From Rivularia sp. MS3 (GTDB taxonomy: Bacteria; Cyanobacteriota; Cyanobacteriia; Cyanobacteriales; Nostocaceae): 64,000 bases of DNA. A program made the position numbers and the translations under genes. The stretch lies in contig JAHCMI010000039.1 of NCBI GenBank assembly GCA_019192545.1, forward strand, positions 1 through 64,000, in the 5' to 3' direction. Each line of letters opens with the position of its first letter. Within the stretch, counting starts at the first letter, position 1. This document shows positions 57,680 through 64,000 of this stretch, piece by piece. Under the pieces are notes generated by a model. It was not told the DNA's origin and ran no database searches. It saw only the letters and a list, made by a program, of their open reading frames with translations.

Positions 57680-59374
57680 TTATCTCTCAAAAGGCAGTTC
57701 CACCAAGAAACAAGTACGATTAGAAGCGCTTTCAACCTCAACGGCCCCCCCTAAATGAAAAGTAAGCTTCTGCACTAATGCTAATCCTAAGCCGGTACCC
57801 CCTTGTTTCCAAGGATCGTTACTGGGAATCCGATAAAATTTCTCAAAAATCCGTGGTAATTCTTTAGAAGAAATTTCGACTCCAGTATTGATGATTTGAA
57901 ACTGAATGTTATGGGATTTTTTCTTAGCGTTGACAATTATTTCTTCATCAATAGGACTAAATTTACAAGCATTAGTCAGCAACTCTACCAATATTCTTTC
58001 CAAGCTGAATGGATCGCAAACCATAGCTGGTAGGTTGGATTCTACAATCAGTTTTAATTTCTGCTTGCAGCAATTGCGGTTGCGTGCGTTGTACAACTCA
58101 ACCACTCGCTTCAACCAAGAGTTGATTTCAATTTTTTCTAATACCAATGGTTTTGCACTAGTATCAAGTCGCTGCAAATCTAGAAAATTATTAATCAAGC
58201 TAATTTCTCGCTCGCACTCATTATTCAAAATTTGAAAATAACGAGATATCTTAGAGCTTTTCAAGGAGTTGTTCTCCCATGGCGATGTTTTAGTTAAATT
58301 CTGCTGCTCTTTCTTGAGAGAAATTCCCAGCATTTGAATCGCCATTTTCATATTAGTTAGCGGCGTGCGTAACTCGTGAGATACCGTACTCAAGAATTCA
58401 TCTTTAAGCCGATTGAGAGATTCCATCTCTTTTAATTGAGCTTTTGCTGCTTTTTTACTTTCCCTTATGGCTATCTCCGCCTTTTTGCACTCAGTAATAT
58501 CAATACAGCAACCGATATAACCAATAAAGTCGCCACTTGCTGAGAATCGCGGAACTCCGGTATCCGAAATCCAACGGCGATCGCCATCTAAATTTTTTAA
58601 ACGGTATTGAATTTGAAATTTTTCCTTATGTTTAAGCGCTTGACAATAAACATCTAAATATAAATTTTTATCGTCACTATATAAATTATCTAACCACCCA
58701 AAACCTAATTCTTGCTCAATTTTTCGTCCAGTAAGCTCCAACCAAGAACGATTGAAAAAGTTATACACGCCGTTATCATCAGTCATCCATAGCATCACTG
58801 GTGCGCTGTCGGCTAACTCACGGAAATTTTGTTCGTGTTGTTTTGAGGTTTGAGAAACTTTATCAGCAGTAATATCTTCACAAACCATCAAAATAATTGG
58901 ATTTTTATCTACTCCCAATGATGCTCGTGCTTTGACTTTTACCCAATTAACCTTACTATTGGCACAATCGAGATAAAATTCTTCCCCTTCTAACTCTTGT
59001 GAAGAATTATCTAATAATTTTATTAACAGGTTAGATAGTCTTTCGCGTTCTAAAGCAGCAAATATACTAAAGATTAATTTTTGATGCAGTTCAGTTGGTG
59101 CATAACCCAAATAGTTAGCACCAAATTGGTTTACCGACAGAATTGTTCCAAGACTATCTAAAGTAAAAAATATACCGGGAGTTTGGTCGTATAAAGTACG
59201 ATACCAATTAATTTCTTCTTGGGTACAACTTGAGTTTTCCGTCGTATAATTTTCCAAATCCGAAGTTATTTCAGGCACAAGTTCCAAGCTTGCAGATTTT
59301 GCAGATACAAGATTTTGTTTTAGCCGAGTTTGATACCAGTTAAATGACTGATTTAAGCTCATAATATAATGCAC
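57680..59374 (-). CDS. PAS-domain sensor histidine kinase
   Basis: A 564-residue soluble two-component kinase. Two PAS domains (about 55-175 and 180-300, the second followed by a PAC motif) lead through a short coiled segment to HisKA with the phosphorylated His in FLSTVSHELRTPLTNMK (about 333) and HATPase_c with N-box ELLTNACKFSP and GTGLGLALV (about 545). No membrane helix, so it senses an intracellular signal. No response regulator is adjacent, so it is an orphan kinase. M1 or M5 may be the start. Confidence 0.9.
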   Translation of the reverse strand: MHYIMSLNQSFNWYQTRLKQNLVSAKSASLELVPEITSDLENYTTENSSCTQEEINWYRTLYDQTPGIFFTLDSLGTILSVNQFGANYLGYAPTELHQKLIFSIFAALERERLSNLLIKLLDNSSQELEGEEFYLDCANSKVNWVKVKARASLGVDKNPIILMVCEDITADKVSQTSKQHEQNFRELADSAPVMLWMTDDNGVYNFFNRSWLELTGRKIEQELGFGWLDNLYSDDKNLYLDVYCQALKHKEKFQIQYRLKNLDGDRRWISDTGVPRFSASGDFIGYIGCCIDITECKKAEIAIRESKKAAKAQLKEMESLNRLKDEFLSTVSHELRTPLTNMKMAIQMLGISLKKEQQNLTKTSPWENNSLKSSKISRYFQILNNECEREISLINNFLDLQRLDTSAKPLVLEKIEINSWLKRVVELYNARNRNCCKQKLKLIVESNLPAMVCDPFSLERILVELLTNACKFSPIDEEIIVNAKKKSHNIQFQIINTGVEISSKELPRIFEKFYRIPSNDPWKQGGTGLGLALVQKLTFHLGGAVEVESASNRTCFLVELPFER

Positions 59375-59687
59375 CCTAATGTTAACGATAAAATGATTAT
59401 GAATAAAAAAAAAGTATTATACAGCTTTTTGCTTGATTTTTGTCAAAGGTATTTTGTGAAACAACTGCCGTAGACGGGTTCCCCGGCATAAGCCTTCGTG
59501 TTGAACCCGAAGGGTGAAAAATTATGTCAAATAGATAACATAGTAATTTATTTTTTGCATGATACATCTAATACGTTAATCCGTGTAAATATTTTTTTTT
59601 AGTAATTAACTTACTTATTAAAAATTTTAATAATTTTTTCACTTTAAGGGATGATGGTTGTTATCCCCTTTTATGCACTCTCTAAGC
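59375..59687. other. Intergenic stretch with a hairpin
   Basis: No gene. A 7-bp stem cgggttc/gaacccg (59476-59482, 59504-59510) encloses a GC-rich loop. It could end an upstream transcript or be a repeat fragment. Confidence 0.45.
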
Positions 59688-60278
59688 TTAGAAAGCGAAA
59701 TTGTGTAGTAATTTGACTTCTTCAGCAATCAAATCGCGCCATTCTCCAATCTGTAGGTTACCTAAATTGAGATGAGCTATCTGAATTCGCACCAGTCGTA
59801 AAGTCGGAAATCCTACAGATGCGGTCATTCTGCGAACTTGACGATTTTTTCCTTCATTCAAAGTCATTTCCAGCCATGCAGTAGGTACATTTTTACGAAA
59901 TCTGATTGGCGGAATGCGTGCAGGTAAAAGTGGTTCTTGAGATAAAAGTTTTACCTTTGCTGGTTTGGTTCGGTAATTTTTAATCAGCACGCCTTGTTCT
60001 AAATTCTTTAAAGCTGTTTTATCGGGGATTCTTTCCACTTGAACTAAGTATGTACGAGGGTGCCCAAAGCTGGGGTGACAAAGTCTGTGCTGTAATTGAC
60101 CGTGATTTGTAAGCAGCAATAATCCTTCACTATCACAATCTAAACGTCCCACAGGATAAACATCGGGAACCGAAATATAGTCTTGAAGGGTTTTTTGAGT
60201 GGGCGTATCTTTAGAAAACTGACTCAGAACACCATAAGGTTTATAAAACAGTATGTAACGGTATGTTTTCTTAGGCAT
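59688..60278 (-). CDS. Pseudouridine synthase, RluE/RsuA family
   Basis: A 196-residue protein without an S4 domain. The start is MPKKTYRYILFYKPYGVLSQF, followed by VYPVGRLDCDSEGLLLLTNHGQLQHRL with the catalytic Asp in GRLDxDSEGLLLLT, and the C-terminal NEGKNRQVRRMTASVGFPTLRLVRI. It isomerises uridine in ribosomal RNA, probably 23S (RluE-like), but the exact site cannot be told from the sequence. Lies upstream of, and divergent from, the thiC leader. Confidence 0.88.
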   Translation of the reverse strand: MPKKTYRYILFYKPYGVLSQFSKDTPTQKTLQDYISVPDVYPVGRLDCDSEGLLLLTNHGQLQHRLCHPSFGHPRTYLVQVERIPDKTALKNLEQGVLIKNYRTKPAKVKLLSQEPLLPARIPPIRFRKNVPTAWLEMTLNEGKNRQVRRMTASVGFPTLRLVRIQIAHLNLGNLQIGEWRDLIAEEVKLLHNFAF

Positions 60279-60401
60279 TGTTAATTGAGCATTGGTAAGT
60301 GGTAATCTAAAAATTGCAAATTTTAAATTTTTAATTCTTAATTTGTATCTTCAAATAGAGAAATGTTAACGTATTTCCTCTATCAGCAAAAAAAGTGATA
60401 G

Positions 60402-60407
60402 TATAAT
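60402..60407 (+). promoter_or_regulatory. -10 box of the thiC transcript
   Basis: A consensus TATAAT about 7-12 bp before the riboswitch. No good -35 box is seen at the usual spacing. Confidence 0.6.
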
Positions 60408-60413
60408 TTCTCA

Positions 60414-61896
<1,483 letters not shown>

Positions 61897-61941
61897 TAGT
61901 TAATCCCAAACCAATATACTAAATTGGTTTGGGATTAACTA
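61897..61941. terminator. 19-bp perfect bidirectional terminator between thiC and pyrE
   Basis: Arms 61897-61915 and 61923-61941 pair over 19 bp (tagttaatcccaaaccaat and its complement) with a 7-nt loop. They occupy nearly the whole gap between the convergent thiC and pyrE stop codons. Confidence 0.85.
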
Positions 61942-61947
61942 AAATAA

Positions 61948-62568
61948 TTAATCAGCAATCTGCTTGTATCGTTCCTGGATATCGGTGATGGAAAAAACAG
62001 CTTCAAACTGTAAATTTACTGATTTATAATATTCCGCTCCACCTTGTTGTCTATCTATAAGTGAAATTACTTGATTAACTGTGTAACCTGCATCTCTTAA
62101 CCTAGTAACAGCTTTCATTGCCGATTGTCCAGTAGTAACAACGTCTTCGAGAACTATCACCTCAGATCCTTCCGATAAACTTGGACCTTCAATATAAGCC
62201 TTCGTTCCATGTCCTTTGGCTTCTTTACGAACAATCAAAGCCGGTATGGGTCTATCTTCTATTGCGGAAACCAGGCTTACAGCACTAACGATGGGGTCGG
62301 CTCCCAAGGTTAAACCCGCTACAGCTTTAGTATTTGGGGAGAGCATATTAAAAAGCAGACGACCGATTGCTAAAGCACCCTGGGGATGAAGAGTTACCTG
62401 CTTCCCATTAATGTAATAAGTGCTACGCGCTCCCGAAGAAAGAATAAAATCCCCTTCCTGATAAGCAAGTTGACAAAATAAATCCAGCAAGCCTTGGCGA
62501 AGAACATTTAAATCGGTATCAGTAGCCCATGAATCTTTCTGAGTAGACTTTTCAGCGTAATAAACCAT
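61948..62568 (-). CDS. pyrE: Orotate phosphoribosyltransferase
   Basis: A 206-residue enzyme of pyrimidine synthesis making orotidine 5'-phosphate from orotate and PRPP. ALIVRKEAKGHGTKAYIEG and the PRPP loop VIVLEDVVTTGQSAMKAV are intact, and an N-terminal SGARSTYYINGKQVTLHPQG orotate site is present. The N-terminal extension before LRQGLLDLFCQLAY is about 23 residues. Convergent with thiC. Stand-alone. Confidence 0.93.
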   Translation of the reverse strand: MVYYAEKSTQKDSWATDTDLNVLRQGLLDLFCQLAYQEGDFILSSGARSTYYINGKQVTLHPQGALAIGRLLFNMLSPNTKAVAGLTLGADPIVSAVSLVSAIEDRPIPALIVRKEAKGHGTKAYIEGPSLSEGSEVIVLEDVVTTGQSAMKAVTRLRDAGYTVNQVISLIDRQQGGAEYYKSVNLQFEAVFSITDIQERYKQIAD

Positions 62569-62671
62569 TACAAAACATTAAAATTTATGTTACACCGGAC
62601 TAGTCGAACTTATGCGAGTTCTGACATTTAGCATAAGTCAAAATTCGCACCAAAATACAGGAGTTGTTAAT

Positions 62672-63103
62672 ATGCCTTTTAATTTAAAAGCTGTAAGTGG
62701 TTTACTGATATTGGCTGCTACGATGGGTACATCAGGTATTGCAGCAGCACAGACAGAAACATCAAGCTATCAAACAGCGAATGAAGTAATTGAAAAAGCT
62801 TTTTACGAAAATTATCCTGACTTTTATAGTAACCAAGGTTTATTTAGAGAAATAGATTGGCTGCTCGGGCCTGGTTCTTTGTTTAAGAATTCTTATCCAG
62901 AAAATGAAATTGAACGAGATGCTAAGTTAGTTAACATTGTTTATCAAGATGTACTCAAACAGCAGACCACTAGCGATCCGTATATTCGGACTCCTGATTT
63001 ACCAAGTCCTTATAATACGTCGTTGCTGGCTTCTCCTCGTTTAAGAGCAAATCAATTGAGAGTTGGAACCGAATTCCGGTTTGATAGCTTACCATCCAGG
63101 TAA
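62672..63103 (+). CDS. Small secreted protein, 143 residues
   Basis: Unrecognised. From the ATG at 62672, preceded by a caggag site, it has a signal peptide (MPFNLKAVSGLLILAATMGTSGIAAAQ, cut after AAA) and a mature part rich in aromatic and charged residues (FYENYPDFYSNQGLFREIDWLLGPGSLFKNSYPENEIERDAKLVNIVYQD). No membrane anchor, so probably periplasmic. A TTG/ATG further upstream (62612) is in frame but would place the signal internally. A hairpin follows. Confidence 0.65.
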   Translation: MPFNLKAVSGLLILAATMGTSGIAAAQTETSSYQTANEVIEKAFYENYPDFYSNQGLFREIDWLLGPGSLFKNSYPENEIERDAKLVNIVYQDVLKQQTTSDPYIRTPDLPSPYNTSLLASPRLRANQLRVGTEFRFDSLPSR

Positions 63104-63131
63104 AATAGAACGCTATACTCATACATAAATG

Positions 63132-63169
63132 TTAGTCATTAGTTCTTTGGGAAAAGTACTAATGACTAA
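63132..63169 (+). terminator. Hairpin after the secreted protein gene
   Basis: 12-bp arms ttagtcattagt (63132-63143) and actaatgactaa (63158-63169), 28 bp past the stop codon. The loop is 14 nt. No T-run. Confidence 0.6.
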
Positions 63170-63217
63170 GGCGTACTAAATCAGGTAAGTATTTGTATTT
63201 GAAAATATAATCTAAAA

Positions 63218-63290
63218 TCCAGGGTGCAGGAGTTGAACCTGCCTAACACGAATTATGAGTTCGTTGCCTCAACCGCTCGGCCAACCCTGG
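63218..63290 (-). tRNA. trnI: tRNA-Ile(CAU), lysidine type
   Basis: A 73-nt cloverleaf on the minus strand. Acceptor ccagggt/accctgg, D arm gcc-gagcggttga-ggc, anticodon arm acgaa-ctcataa-ttcgt, 5-nt variable region gttag, T arm gcagg-ttcaact-cctgc, discriminator A. The anticodon is CAU. The ctcataa loop is the one seen in bacterial and chloroplast isoleucine tRNAs whose C34 becomes lysidine, whereas elongator Met tRNAs usually differ. No CCA is encoded. Some annotation programs will call it tRNA-Met. Confidence 0.88.
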
Positions 63291-63477
63291 CTGATGCTGA
63301 TAAATAATTATAGCGTAAGTTTACACTTTTGTGTAACCTCATTAATTAATTACCAGATTTCATGTTACATCATTTGACAACAAAATAGGGCAAACTAATA
63401 TTTATTAAGTTCAGCACTAATGTTGAGTCACCATACTTTAATTATCTTTACAGCAAACAGCTACATTTACGAGGGCG

Positions 63478-64000
63478 ATGAAACTAAATTCCACTGTACT
63501 TCTGACATTGATTTTGTTAACCCTAATGTTAGGGGCTGGTTCCGTAAGTGCCTTTTGGGGTTTTACTTTAGGAAGTGCGGCTCTCAAAGGTGTGACAACA
63601 CCAGATGCTCGTCCTACTACCAAATTTGCTAGAAAAGGGACAAATGGTGGTCAAGGCAAAGAAGGGGTAGTGTTTGTTAAAGAGCAAGAAATTCTCAAAA
63701 TTGTCAAAGCACGCATTGAAGGCAAAACCAAAGCAGCTAAGTCAAAAAAACTCAACGATTTAGAAGAGGGGAAAAAAAATACTAAGCGTAAACGAGAGCA
63801 GAAGCCTCCCCAAGCCCAGGAAAAACCTCAAGCCGGATTTCCTGTAAAGGCCGAAAGCGAAGGCGTGACTCTTTCAGTCGAATCAGCCCGCTATTCGGGA
63901 GGAGCTTTGTTGCTTAAAGTAAAAATGAACAATAAAAGTGATGATTCAGTGCGCTTCCTTTATAGTTTCCTTGATGTTACAGATGATAAAGGAAGGACTT
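63478..64000 (+). CDS. Exported or membrane-anchored protein, cut by the window end
   Basis: Open from the ATG at 63478, with a gaggg site 5 bp before it, to the last base; at least 174 residues with no stop. The N-terminus MKLNSTVLLTLILLTLMLGAGSVSAFW is a signal peptide or anchor. A Lys/Gln/Pro-rich linker (about 75-130, AKSKKLNDLEEGKKNTKRKREQKPP) precedes a beta-rich segment (GVTLSVESARYSGGALLLKVKMNNKSDDSVRFLYSFLDVTDDKG) that resembles an immunoglobulin-like or DUF4352-like fold. I do not name a family. Confidence 0.7.
   Translation, partial: MKLNSTVLLTLILLTLMLGAGSVSAFWGFTLGSAALKGVTTPDARPTTKFARKGTNGGQGKEGVVFVKEQEILKIVKARIEGKTKAAKSKKLNDLEEGKKNTKRKREQKPPQAQEKPQAGFPVKAESEGVTLSVESARYSGGALLLKVKMNNKSDDSVRFLYSFLDVTDDKGRT

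Overview
The window is chromosomal DNA from a cyanobacterium, most likely a filamentous one. The evidence is an NTRC-type thioredoxin reductase/thioredoxin fusion, a bifunctional ArgZ/AgrE arginine-to-proline enzyme, a cyanobacteriochrome-like GAF protein, several Ser/Thr kinases with WD40 or FHA modules, frequent GCGATCGC (HIP1) octamers, and short tandem heptamer arrays (STRR type) like those known from filamentous cyanobacteria. I cannot name the genus from this sequence.

Layout. 0-10 kb: a 181-bp tandem duplication, a kinase-WD40 protein, a TPR lipoprotein, an RNase D-like exonuclease, a stand-alone GAF protein with both cysteines of DXCF cyanobacteriochromes, argZ/agrE, an FkbM methyltransferase and a DUF2085 membrane protein. 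10.5-32.3 kb: a large surface-polysaccharide locus. It holds five or six glycosyltransferases, a Wzx-type flippase, an O-antigen ligase/Wzy-like protein, a Wzc-like tyrosine autokinase, a WecG/TagA-type transferase, two methyltransferases, an acyltransferase-3, a hexapeptide acetyltransferase, a sugar epimerase and a Gfo/Idh oxidoreductase. Together these are enough to build, modify, polymerise and export a glycan. 33.6-42 kb: housekeeping genes (AmiC-type amidase, pyrG, ROK kinase, an orphan DppC-type permease, ntrC-type trxB-trx) plus a tnpB remnant and a truncated Uma2 gene. 42.6-51.5 kb: a type IV pilin gene (pilA), then a SPINDLY/OGT-type glycosyltransferase, then a convergent 1841-residue multidomain methyltransferase/glycosyltransferase/OGT protein, with a small TPR membrane protein upstream of it. 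This looks like a pilin or surface glycosylation locus. 52.9-59.4 kb: signalling genes (FHA-kinase, zinc-ribbon PP2C phosphatase, PAS histidine kinase) around a structured RNA that may be 6S RNA. 59.7-64 kb: a pseudouridine synthase, TPP riboswitch-thiC, pyrE, a small secreted protein, tRNA-Ile(CAU) and a gene cut by the window end.

Intergenic DNA is unusually rich in small repeats. One four-copy family of about 115-137 bp has conserved ends around a heptamer array whose unit differs in each copy. A second family has two copies of about 126 bp with 14-bp terminal inverted repeats. Two different degenerate tnpB tails are also present. A well-formed promoter-terminator pair with no gene between (32918-33048) is a candidate small RNA.

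The items I consider most worth following are the DXCF-type GAF protein, the 1841-residue glycosylation megaprotein beside pilA-OGT, the heptamer-swapping repeat family, and the two RNA candidates.
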